Assembly (NCBI GenBank): GCA_964407525.1
Contig: CAYOWC010000004.1
Span: forward strand, 1 to 61,250
Length of the DNA: 61,250 bases
Direction: 5' to 3'
From: DUZB01 sp964407525
GTDB lineage: Bacteria; Desulfobacterota; DSM-4660; Desulfatiglandales; Desulfatiglandaceae
The notes beneath the pieces were generated by a model that was not told the DNA's origin, did no database searches, and worked only from the letters and a program-made list of their open reading frames with translations. Made by a program: the position numbers and the translations under genes. Positions 46,318 to 53,525 of this stretch are shown here, in pieces. Numbering within the stretch: the stretch's first letter is position 1; each line of letters opens with the position of its first letter.

Positions 46318-47655
46318 ATGAACGACATTACTCTCGATAGATTGCTGTCTGACAAAAAAAATCTGGAACGGATACTCGATAACCTCGTTGAAGGAATTAT
46401 TGCCCACGATACTGCAAGAAATATCATATTCTTCAATCGTGCGGCTGAAGAAATCACAGGTTACAACAGAAGCGAAATATTGGGAAAAGACTGCCATCAG
46501 ATCTTTGGAGGGCCCTTTTGCGGAGGTAGATGCTCTTTTTTGAACGGTGTTCCAGAATCGCTGGATCATATCACCTATCCCCTTAACATACTCACCAAAT
46601 CAGGAGAACCAAGGGCCATCGAGATGAGTGTGGGAGGCATGAAAGACGGGCAGGGAGTTTTCATGGGGGTCATCGCTTCCTTCAGGGATGTAACGGATCT
46701 TCTTTCGCTCAAAATTCAGGTGGGTAAACTGGATTCCTTTGCCGGAATCATTGGCCGGGACCCAAAAATGCTTCGAATGTACAAACAGATCAGGGAAATG
46801 GCCACCAACAATTACCCTGTACATATCAGTGGTGAAACAGGTACCGGCAAAGAACTTGTGGCAACAGCAATCCACGATCAAAGTCGCCGTGGCGGAGGAG
46901 CATTCGTACCGGTTAACTGCGGCGCCCTTCCCGAAGGCATTTTAGAAAGCGAACTTTTCGGCCATGAAAAAGGGGCATTTACCGGAGCGGTGCGGGACAA
47001 AAGAGGTCGATTTGAGCTGGCCAACGGAGGGACCTTGTTTCTGGATGAGATTGCCGATCTTCCCAAACTTGTTCAAGTAAAAATTCTCCGTGTGCTGCAG
47101 GATGGAACTTTCGAACGCGTAGGAGACGAAAAAACGCGTTCCTCGGATGTTCGCATTATCAGTGCAGCCAATTGCGACATCAAGCAGGAGGTGGAAAAAG
47201 GCAATTTCAGGCAGGATCTTTATTACCGGATTAATGTGATACCGATCCACCTGCCCCCATTGCGGGAAAGAAAATCAGACATCCCTCTCCTCTGCGAATA
47301 TTTCATCAAGAAAGCCGTGGAAGAAGGCCAGGAACCAGCCAGTTTTTCAAAAGATGCTCTGGGAATGATGGTAAATTATGCCTGGCCCGGCAATGTTCGG
47401 GAACTTCAGAGCGCCGTCCGCTTTGCCATGGTAAGGTCGACAAACCACATTCTCTATCCCAAAGACCTTCCTCGTGAACTTCTGGAATGGAAAGACCAAC
47501 GTTCTTCCCCCGGTCCTTCACGAAAACTGGACATAGAAAGTGTGAATGCAGCCCTCGTCCAGAGCGGAGGCAATAAAGCGAAAGCCGCAAGGATACTCGG
47601 AGTGGGAAGAGCAACCCTTTATCGATTCCTTGCCGACTTCCCTGATGTATCATGA
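46318..47655 (+). CDS. PAS-containing sigma-54-dependent regulator
   Basis: A 445-residue activator. The PAS domain (~15-130) carries three cysteines spaced C-X8-C-X3-C (Cys59, Cys68, Cys72). The AAA+ domain has Walker A GETGTGKE (172-179), GAFTGA in HEKGAFTGAV and Walker B GTLFLDEIADL. The C-terminal Fis-type helix-turn-helix is KAKAARILGVGRATLYRFL. The cysteine cluster could bind metal, an Fe-S cluster or sense redox/NO; that is inference. Its stop codon lies inside a 14-bp palindrome. The next gene has a -24/-12 promoter, so it most likely activates the downstream Fe-S/hcp locus. Confidence 0.92.
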   Translation: MNDITLDRLLSDKKNLERILDNLVEGIIAHDTARNIIFFNRAAEEITGYNRSEILGKDCHQIFGGPFCGGRCSFLNGVPESLDHITYPLNILTKSGEPRAIEMSVGGMKDGQGVFMGVIASFRDVTDLLSLKIQVGKLDSFAGIIGRDPKMLRMYKQIREMATNNYPVHISGETGTGKELVATAIHDQSRRGGGAFVPVNCGALPEGILESELFGHEKGAFTGAVRDKRGRFELANGGTLFLDEIADLPKLVQVKILRVLQDGTFERVGDEKTRSSDVRIISAANCDIKQEVEKGNFRQDLYYRINVIPIHLPPLRERKSDIPLLCEYFIKKAVEEGQEPASFSKDALGMMVNYAWPGNVRELQSAVRFAMVRSTNHILYPKDLPRELLEWKDQRSSPGPSRKLDIESVNAALVQSGGNKAKAARILGVGRATLYRFLADFPDVS

Positions 47656-47659
47656 TACA
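47646..47659 (+). promoter_or_regulatory. 14-bp perfect palindrome at regulator stop codon
   Basis: TGTATCATGATACA overlaps the regulator stop codon (47653-47655) and lies ~135 bp upstream of the sigma-54 promoter, a typical enhancer distance. GGT-N7-ACC (47660-47672) follows directly. Could be the activator's binding site. Confidence 0.5.
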
Positions 47660-47791
47660 GGTATGACTCACCTTAGTACTGTACCAAACATGTCTCACAT
47701 TATCCTCTTTTTCTTCCTAACCTGAAACGATATCCTATAAAAGAACAATATTAATTCTACATTTCAATGCCTTACGGTCACGACGCTTCCT

Positions 47792-47806
47792 TGGCACGTA
47801 TCTTGA
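47792..47806 (+). promoter_or_regulatory. Sigma-54 (-24/-12) promoter candidate
   Basis: TGGCACGTATCTTGA matches the -24/-12 consensus TGGCACG-N4-TTGC with the final C replaced by A. It is ~47 bp upstream of the Fe-S fusion protein start and directly downstream of a sigma-54 activator gene. Confidence 0.7.
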
Positions 47807-47852
47807 ATTTAATCTATTGAGAAAATGGTTAAAGATTAACAGAGGGAAAAAA

Positions 47853-48671
47853 ATGAAGTGGAACAGTGACGCAGAAAAAGCCATTTCACGGGTTCCTTTT
47901 TTCGTGAGGAAAAAGGTGAGAAAACGTGTAGAAGAAGAGGCTTTTCGATGCAAAGCGTCTGAAGTAACCATCGAGCATGTCAATACATCCCGGGAAAATT
48001 TTTTGAATCAGATGGAAAAAGAGGTCAGGGGCTTCCAGGTGGAGAATTGCTTCGGTCTCGGAGGATGTCCTAATCGGGCCGTCATTTCCGATGGTTTATC
48101 AGACCAGCTGGAATTGGAACTTACAAAACGGGATTGGTTGGGTTTCCTGAAAAAAAAGGTGACCGGACCCTTGAAAATGCACCATGAATTTCGCATTTCC
48201 ATTTCCGATTGTCCCAATGCGTGCTCGCGCCCCCAGATTGTGGACATTGGTCTCATTGGAGCCTGTGAACCACTCATTACAGACATGGAGTGCAGTGAAT
48301 GCGGGGCCTGTGTGGATATCTGTAAAGAAGATGCCATACTCCTGCACAATGAACACCCGAAGATGATTCTCTCAAAATGCCTCTCGTGCGGAGAATGCAT
48401 CAAAGTCTGCCCCACGGGAACACTGAAAGAAAAACAAAAAGGGTACCGGATACAAGTCGGGGGGAAGCTTGGCAGACATCCAATTCTTGGGCGGGAACTG
48501 AACGGTATCTACGCTGTTGAGAAGATTCCGGAAATGGTCAACAGATGCCTGGATCATTATCAACGGCACTGCGAGCATGGTGAACGTTTTGGAAAAATCC
48601 TTGAGAAAACAAGCATAGAGTACCTGAAAAAAGAAAATTCGAAAAAAAGTGAAAAATTTCAAATTGGTTGA
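47853..48671 (+). CDS. PCP_red / sulfite-reductase-like / 2[4Fe-4S] ferredoxin fusion protein
   Basis: A 272-residue iron-sulfur protein. Residues 1-45 (AEKAISRVPFFVRKKVRKRV) match the PCP_red domain of light-independent protochlorophyllide reductase. Next is a NIR/SIR-like core with the siroheme-[4Fe-4S] ligation pattern C66-X5-C72 (CFGLGGCPNRA) and C120-X3-C124 (SDCPNACSRPQ). A double ferredoxin follows (Cys 147, 150, 153, 157; 176, 179, 182, 186). It resembles the small assimilatory-type sulfite reductases of sulfate reducers. Reduction of sulfite, nitrite or hydroxylamine is possible. GAGGG precedes the ATG. It sits between the sigma-54 regulator and hcp. Confidence 0.85.
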   Translation: MKWNSDAEKAISRVPFFVRKKVRKRVEEEAFRCKASEVTIEHVNTSRENFLNQMEKEVRGFQVENCFGLGGCPNRAVISDGLSDQLELELTKRDWLGFLKKKVTGPLKMHHEFRISISDCPNACSRPQIVDIGLIGACEPLITDMECSECGACVDICKEDAILLHNEHPKMILSKCLSCGECIKVCPTGTLKEKQKGYRIQVGGKLGRHPILGRELNGIYAVEKIPEMVNRCLDHYQRHCEHGERFGKILEKTSIEYLKKENSKKSEKFQIG

Positions 48672-48681
48672 CTTAGGTCAA
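48668..48681 (+). promoter_or_regulatory. FNR/HcpR-type operator upstream of hcp
   Basis: TTGACTTAGGTCAA is a perfect TTGAC-N4-GTCAA palindrome overlapping the stop codon of the upstream gene. This arrangement is the CRP/FNR-family motif reported for HcpR regulators that control hcp in Desulfovibrio and relatives. It is ~110 bp before the hcp start. Confidence 0.75.
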
Positions 48682-48685
48682 GGAC

Positions 48686-48731
48686 ATTCCCAAAATCATA
48701 GATTAGGATACGAACTATGAATTTTGGGAAT
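48686..48731 (+). promoter_or_regulatory. Long inverted repeat upstream of hcp
   Basis: ATTCCCAAAATCATAG (48686-48701) pairs with CTATGAATTTTGGGAAT (48715-48731) with a single bulge and a 13-nt loop. There is no U-tract after it. It may be a second operator, an mRNA-stability hairpin separating hcp from the upstream gene, or a weak terminator. Confidence 0.6.
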
Positions 48732-48791
48732 GACAAGTTTCCCGTCTGGCTCTTATACGAATTATTCACTCATACTTAAAGGAGAAAAACC

Positions 48792-50420
48792 ATGTTTTGT
48801 TACCAATGCGAACAGACTGCAAAAGGCGAAGGTTGTACAAAAATCGGTGTATGCGGAAAACCATCAGACGTGGCCGCCCTTCAGGACCTGTTGATTTATG
48901 CCCTGAAAGGTCTCTCTCTTTATGCCGTTGAAGGTCGAAAGTTTGGGATAAATATTCCCGAAGCAAACAAACTGACCTGCCAGGCCGTTTTTTCAACGCT
49001 TACCAATGTAGATTTTGATCCGGAAAGATTCGTCCCGATGATTAATCGGGTTGTAGAACTGAGGGAAACCCTGAAAAAGGAAATCGGGGGAAAAGGCGGT
49101 AAGGTAGACTTTGCGGAAGCCCCGGCAGGCTACCAACCCGAATCTACCATTGAAGGACTTGTGGCCCAGGGGGAAAACGTAGGAATTAAATCGGACCCCT
49201 CCATAAATCCTGACATTCTCTCCCTGCAGCAAACCCTTACTTACGGACTCAAAGGGGTTGCGTCCTATGCAGACCATGCACGGATACTGGGGCAGGAAGA
49301 CGATGCCGTTTATGCCTTTATTCATGAAGGTCTGGCAGCCACCCTGAACAAGGAACTGGGTCTGGATGATTGGGTTGGCCTGGTCCTCAAATGCGGGGAA
49401 ATCAATCTGAAAGCCATGGAATTGTTGGATGCAGCCAATACTGGAACCTACGGGCATCCGGTCCCCACAAAAGTCCCCTTGGGCGCCAAGGCAGGAAAGG
49501 CCATCCTGGTTTCGGGCCATGATCTCAAAGACCTGGAAGAGATCCTCAAACAGACGGAAGGAAAAGGGATCAACGTATACACACACGGGGAAATGCTTCC
49601 GTGCCACGGGTATCCGGAACTGAAGAAATATCCCCAGTTCTATGGGCACTATGGAACGGCATGGCAGAATCAGGCGAAGGAATTCGACGAGTTTCCAGGC
49701 GCCATATTGATGACAACCAACTGCATTCAGAAACCGAGGGACTCCTACAAAGACTACATTTTCACCACGGGCCTGGTGGGCTGGCCCGGCGTAAAGCATG
49801 TGAAAGGACCTGATTTTTCAGAAGTAATAGACAAGGCCCTTTCCATGCCCGGATTCCAGGCAGACACCAATGGCAAAGAAGTCATGGTGGGATTTGGCAG
49901 AAATGCCGTGCTGGGTGTGGCCGACAAAGTCATTGAGGCTGTCAAGAGCGGGGCCATCAAGCATTTTTTCCTGGTGGCGGGCTGTGACGGAGCAAAACCT
50001 GGACGGAACTACTACACAGAACTCGTAGAAAAAATTCCGGAAGACTGTGTCGTTCTTACTCTTGCATGCGGCAAGTTCCGCTTTTTCGATAAAGATCTCG
50101 GAGATATCGGCGGTATTCCGCGACTCCTGGATATCGGACAATGCAACGATGCCTATTCTGCCGTTCAGATAGCCGTTGCCCTGGCAGGAGCCTTTGACTG
50201 TGACGTAAACGACCTGCCCCTCTCCATGATACTGTCATGGTATGAACAGAAGGCGTGTGCAATCCTATTGTCACTTCTTTATCTTGGCATAAAAGATATA
50301 CGTCTCGGGCCAACTCTGCCGGCATTCATCACGCCGAATGTTCTGGATGTACTGGTAAAGAACTTCAACATCATGCCCATCGGCACGCCGGATGATGATT
50401 TAAAGGCGATCCTTGGGTAA
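48792..50420 (+). CDS. hcp: Hybrid-cluster protein / hydroxylamine reductase
   Basis: A 542-residue cytoplasmic metalloprotein. The N-terminal cluster motif is C3-X2-C6-X8-C15-X5-C21 (class I of strict anaerobes, [4Fe-4S]). Hybrid-cluster ligands are visible in YTHGEMLPCHGYPEL, MTTNCIQKP, VAGCDGAKPG and in the closing IGTPDDDLKAIL region. Hcp proteins reduce hydroxylamine in vitro and act as NO reductases in vivo, protecting against nitrosative stress. AAAGGAG is ideally placed before the ATG. An FNR/HcpR-type box and a long palindrome lie upstream; an HD protein and a ferredoxin follow. Confidence 0.97.
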   Translation: MFCYQCEQTAKGEGCTKIGVCGKPSDVAALQDLLIYALKGLSLYAVEGRKFGINIPEANKLTCQAVFSTLTNVDFDPERFVPMINRVVELRETLKKEIGGKGGKVDFAEAPAGYQPESTIEGLVAQGENVGIKSDPSINPDILSLQQTLTYGLKGVASYADHARILGQEDDAVYAFIHEGLAATLNKELGLDDWVGLVLKCGEINLKAMELLDAANTGTYGHPVPTKVPLGAKAGKAILVSGHDLKDLEEILKQTEGKGINVYTHGEMLPCHGYPELKKYPQFYGHYGTAWQNQAKEFDEFPGAILMTTNCIQKPRDSYKDYIFTTGLVGWPGVKHVKGPDFSEVIDKALSMPGFQADTNGKEVMVGFGRNAVLGVADKVIEAVKSGAIKHFFLVAGCDGAKPGRNYYTELVEKIPEDCVVLTLACGKFRFFDKDLGDIGGIPRLLDIGQCNDAYSAVQIAVALAGAFDCDVNDLPLSMILSWYEQKACAILLSLLYLGIKDIRLGPTLPAFITPNVLDVLVKNFNIMPIGTPDDDLKAILG

Positions 50421-50439
50421 ACAAACAACGGAAAATCTC

Positions 50440-50466
50440 CCCCGGCCCGGAAATTCCGGGTCGGGG
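50440..50466 (+). terminator. GC-rich hairpin after hcp
   Basis: CCCCGGCCCGG and CCGGGTCGGGG form an 11-bp stem (one G-U pair) with loop AAATT, 19 bp after the hcp stop and 25 bp before the next gene. No strong U-tract follows, so it may attenuate or protect the mRNA rather than fully terminate. Confidence 0.65.
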
Positions 50467-50491
50467 CCAATAATTTTGAAAGGAAAATCTC

Positions 50492-51217
50492 ATGAAATGT
50501 CCGGGGCAGGATAGCCAGTACTGGAAACCGGGAGCCATCTTCAACGTCAAGTGCCCTGAATGCGGCAATGAAGTCGAGTTTTTTAAAGATGACCCTTCTC
50601 GAAAATGTGGCAAATGCGGGCATAAATTCTTGAATCCCAATCTCGATTTCGGTTGCGCCTCCTATTGTGAGTATGCAGAACAGTGCATTGGGAATATTCC
50701 CCCGGAACTTCTGGCGCAAAAAGAAGACTTGCTCAAGGACCGCGTCGCCATTGAAATGAAACGGTATTTCAGACAGGATTTCAAAAGGGTCGGGCATGCC
50801 ATTCGAGTTGCAAGGCATGCTGAGCAGATAGGAAGGGAAGAACGAGGGAACCTCGCGGTGATTCTTGTGTCCGCATATCTGCACGACATCGGCATAAAAG
50901 AGGCGGAAAAAAAGCATCAGAGTACGGCAGCCAAATACCAGGAGGCTGAAGGCCCGCCCATCGCCAGGGAAATACTGATTAAATTAGGAGCAAAGGAAGA
51001 ACTGATAGAAGAAGTGTGTGACATTATCGCGCATCACCATCACCCGGGAAAAGATGAAACCGTGAATTACCAATGTTTGTATGACGCAGATCTCATCGTT
51101 AATCTGGAAGAGAAACAGAAAGGAAGCCCTTCAAACCCTGAAAAGCTGAAAAAAACCATTGAAAGCGCATTTCTGACAAAAAGCGGCCGGAAATTGGCGG
51201 AAAAACTGTTTCTATAA
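50492..51217 (+). CDS. Zinc-ribbon HD-domain phosphohydrolase
   Basis: A 241-residue protein. The N-terminal zinc ribbon has Cys21/24 and Cys39/42 (KCPECGNE, KCGKCGHKF) plus a further cluster CASYCEYAEQC. The HD domain follows: VARHAEQIG, the paired AYLHDIGIKEAE, CDIIAHHHHPGKDE and CLYDADLIVNL, giving all H...HD...D metal ligands. HD proteins hydrolyse phosphodiesters or nucleotides; the substrate here is unknown. AAAGGAAA precedes the ATG. It lies between hcp and a ferredoxin gene, so it is part of the locus. Confidence 0.85.
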   Translation: MKCPGQDSQYWKPGAIFNVKCPECGNEVEFFKDDPSRKCGKCGHKFLNPNLDFGCASYCEYAEQCIGNIPPELLAQKEDLLKDRVAIEMKRYFRQDFKRVGHAIRVARHAEQIGREERGNLAVILVSAYLHDIGIKEAEKKHQSTAAKYQEAEGPPIAREILIKLGAKEELIEEVCDIIAHHHHPGKDETVNYQCLYDADLIVNLEEKQKGSPSNPEKLKKTIESAFLTKSGRKLAEKLFL

Positions 51218-51233
51218 GCGTTTAAGGAGCCCC

Positions 51234-51965
51234 ATGAAAGTAATGAGAAAAATAATTGAGATTGATGACGAACTATGTGACGGTTGCGGAGAATGCGTTC
51301 CATCCTGCGCAGAAGGAGCCATTGAAGTGATAGATGGAAAGGCCCGCATCGTTGCAGACAAATATTGTGACGGTCTGGGAGCCTGCATGGGTGAATGCCC
51401 CAACGGCGCTCTCCAAATTATTGAAAGGGAGGCAGACGACTTTGACGAGGAGGCTGTGGAAGTTTTTTTGAAGGAAAAGGAAAGCAAGCCCGAGCAGGCA
51501 AAATCCTCTATTCCGCAAGGGTGCCCGTCAACACAGGTCCAGACCTTTATTCCCTCAGCAACCGACACAGGCAAGACCCCTACCGATTCGCAACTTTCCC
51601 ACTGGCCTATCCAAATCAACCTGATCCAACCGGCCGCACCCTTTTTAAAAGGTGCAGACCTTTTGGTAGCAGCAGACTGCACCCCGGCAGCCTTTCCGGG
51701 TTTTCAAGCCTTGCTGAAAGGAAAAGTGGTTATGATCGGCTGCCCGAAATTTGATGACGTACAGGGATATATTGACAAATTCACCCAGATTTTTAAAACC
51801 GCAGGAATTAAAAGTATAACTGCTCTTATTATGGAAGTTCCCTGCTGTTCGGGGGTCCCCGGAATCTTAAAAAGGGCCTTGGAGGCCTCCGGGAAAAAGA
51901 TCCCTATGGAACAGATCGTAGTCAGCACAGCCGGCGCCATATTAGACAAAAGACAAGTGGCTTAA
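51234..51965 (+). CDS. Ferredoxin-domain protein of the hcp locus
   Basis: A 243-residue protein. Its N-terminal double-cluster domain has C15-X2-C18-X2-C21-X3-C25 (CDGCGECVPSC) and a second site CDGLGACMGECP with three cysteines, a recurrent variant. The C-terminal half (LLVAADCTPAAFPGF, VVMIGCPKFDD, MEVPCCSGVPGIL) has conserved cysteines seen in related ferredoxins of anaerobes. Likely the electron donor for Hcp or for the upstream Fe-S fusion protein. AAGGAG precedes the ATG by 5 bp. It begins 16 bp after the HD gene. Confidence 0.88.
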   Translation: MKVMRKIIEIDDELCDGCGECVPSCAEGAIEVIDGKARIVADKYCDGLGACMGECPNGALQIIEREADDFDEEAVEVFLKEKESKPEQAKSSIPQGCPSTQVQTFIPSATDTGKTPTDSQLSHWPIQINLIQPAAPFLKGADLLVAADCTPAAFPGFQALLKGKVVMIGCPKFDDVQGYIDKFTQIFKTAGIKSITALIMEVPCCSGVPGILKRALEASGKKIPMEQIVVSTAGAILDKRQVA

Positions 51966-51970
51966 AAACG

Positions 51971-52142
51971 CCTAAAAGCTGCAATTAGCTTTCAGCTATT
52001 AGCCGTTAGCTTAAAAATCCCAAACATTTACATGACCTTTAGCTCTATTGACGACTCATTTTTTGGTGCTTGCCTATTGCGCCGTAAGCCATTGATATTG
52101 TGCGGCTAAATGACCACTAACCGCTAATTGCATCTTTTAGGG
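51971..52142 (+). repeat. R1 repeat element, copy F (subtype I)
   Basis: Begins CCTAAAAGCTGCAATTAGC only 5 bp after the ferredoxin stop and ends GCTAATTGCATCTTTTAGG. Interior TTGATATTGTGCGGCTAA matches copy A. It separates the ferredoxin from the small cupin gene. Confidence 0.9.
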
Positions 52143-52171
52143 TACACCATTGCAGAGGGGAGAGTACGACT

Positions 52172-52486
52172 ATGAAACTCGTTGACATGTACAAGGAAAA
52201 CGGCTTTAATGACCTGCATATGAGCAGGCTGCTCGTTCATGATTCGCCCTATTTCAAAATCCTCAACTTCAATTTCAAGGCAGGGCAACAACTGCCCATT
52301 CATCATCATGACCTTGAGGGCCAGGTCAGCATTGCCATACTCGATGGGGAAGGAGAGTTCCTCGGAAAGGACACCGCACTCCCCGCGAAAAAGGGAGATG
52401 TCCTGATTTCGGACATCAGCGAACCCCACGGGATAAAGGCAAATAGTGACATGCGCGTTCTCGTGACCATTGCACCGCCCATTTAG
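52172..52486 (+). CDS. Small cupin-domain protein
   Basis: A 104-residue single-domain cupin. The metal-binding motif is QQLPIHHHDLEGQVSIAILD (three histidines plus Glu), and the second motif is ISDISEPHGIKA. Small cupins of this kind may bind iron and act as dioxygenases or ligand sensors; the function here is unknown. AGAGGGGAGAG precedes the ATG. Downstream of the hcp-locus ferredoxin across an R1 element. Confidence 0.85.
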   Translation: MKLVDMYKENGFNDLHMSRLLVHDSPYFKILNFNFKAGQQLPIHHHDLEGQVSIAILDGEGEFLGKDTALPAKKGDVLISDISEPHGIKANSDMRVLVTIAPPI

Positions 52487-52514
52487 TGCCTGAACGAAAA
52501 CCTTGTTCAGGCAC
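52486..52514 (+). terminator. Hairpin terminator after cupin gene
   Basis: GTGCCTGAAC and GTTCAGGCAC form a perfect 10-bp stem with a 9-nt loop immediately at the stop codon. It is followed by GATTTCGG, a poor U-tract. Confidence 0.65.
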
Positions 52515-52807
52515 GATTTCGGAATTCGGACTTGTCCTCCTGTAGTGTGGAGGGTTGCGGATTTCGGATTGATTAAAACAACCTCGCCTCAATATAGCTC
52601 GATGACCGATGTTGGATAATTTGAATTTCAGGCTTTTGGTTCAAGCACTATTTCGAGAACTCGGTTAATACACTCGATAAATTCACGGTAACCGATCACG
52701 GGTTTCGCTGATAGACACATCCCGTTACATTTCCTTTCCTATTGACAATCGTTTTAATATGTGTCACTTTTGCATGAATCATCGAATGTGTAATTGGAGA
52801 TAGTGCC

Positions 52808-53047
52808 ATGGGAAAACTGAAAAAAATCCCCATTCAGATTTATCTGGAACCCGAGCAGGATAAAGTCATCAGTTTTTTATCGAAGACAAGTGGTACATCC
52901 AAAGCAGGAATCATCCGTTTGTGTATTTCAAGATACCTGGACAGTCTTCCGCCGGAAAAAGACCCTGCCTTGGGGAACATGAAATTAGGGGCTTCAGGCC
53001 GGAGAGACATTGCGGAAAAGCACGATGAATACCTTACGTCGGTGTGA
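52808..53047 (+). CDS. Ribbon-helix-helix antitoxin
   Basis: A 79-residue protein with an N-terminal RHH fold: KIPIQIYLEPEQDKVISFLS then GTSKAGIIRLCISRYL. The C-terminal tail (SGRRDIAEKHDEYL) would contact the toxin. It is followed 16 bp downstream by a PIN-domain gene, the standard VapBC-like order. TTGGAGA precedes the ATG. The ~290 bp upstream, after the cupin terminator, holds no other gene. Confidence 0.88.
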   Translation: MGKLKKIPIQIYLEPEQDKVISFLSKTSGTSKAGIIRLCISRYLDSLPPEKDPALGNMKLGASGRRDIAEKHDEYLTSV

Positions 53048-53063
53048 AAGCAGATCTGAAAGA

Positions 53064-53477
53064 ATGAAAGATAAGACAATATTTGTGGACACAGGCGCAT
53101 GGTTTGCCCTGGCAGATGAATCCGATCAATACCACAAAAAGGCCGTTGATTTGTATCCTGGTCTCTTTGAGGACAAACATCATCTGATGACAACGAACTT
53201 TGTCATTGCTGAAACCTACATTTTAATCCGCCGTGCTATCGGTCATCAACCGGCCATGAGGTTTTTGCAGAACATCTCGTCAAGCCCGAGAGTCAGCAAG
53301 ATTTTCTCTGACCAGATACTGGAAGACAACGCAGAGAATATCCTGGAAAAATATCAAGACCAGGATTTCAGCTATGTTGACGCAGTGAGTTTTGCCGTTA
53401 TGAAGCAACATGGGATTCATAGGGCTTTTTCCTTTGATCACCATTTTGTGACCGCAGGATTCATAATCATCCCATAA
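53064..53477 (+). CDS. PIN-domain toxin (VapC-like ribonuclease)
   Basis: A 137-residue PIN protein. The acidic residues are in IFVDTGAWFALADESD near the N-terminus, FVIAETYILI in the middle and YVDAVSFAVM near the C-terminus, followed by FSFDHHFVTAGF. It should be a Mg-dependent RNase held by the upstream RHH protein. The ATG at 53064 gives the normal family start; ATGs further upstream at 53010 and 53025 overlap the antitoxin gene. Confidence 0.88.
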   Translation: MKDKTIFVDTGAWFALADESDQYHKKAVDLYPGLFEDKHHLMTTNFVIAETYILIRRAIGHQPAMRFLQNISSSPRVSKIFSDQILEDNAENILEKYQDQDFSYVDAVSFAVMKQHGIHRAFSFDHHFVTAGFIIIP

Positions 53478-53525
53478 TTCCCTACTGCTCCATTTTGAAC
53501 GAGTTCCAAGGAGGAAGGACCCCTC

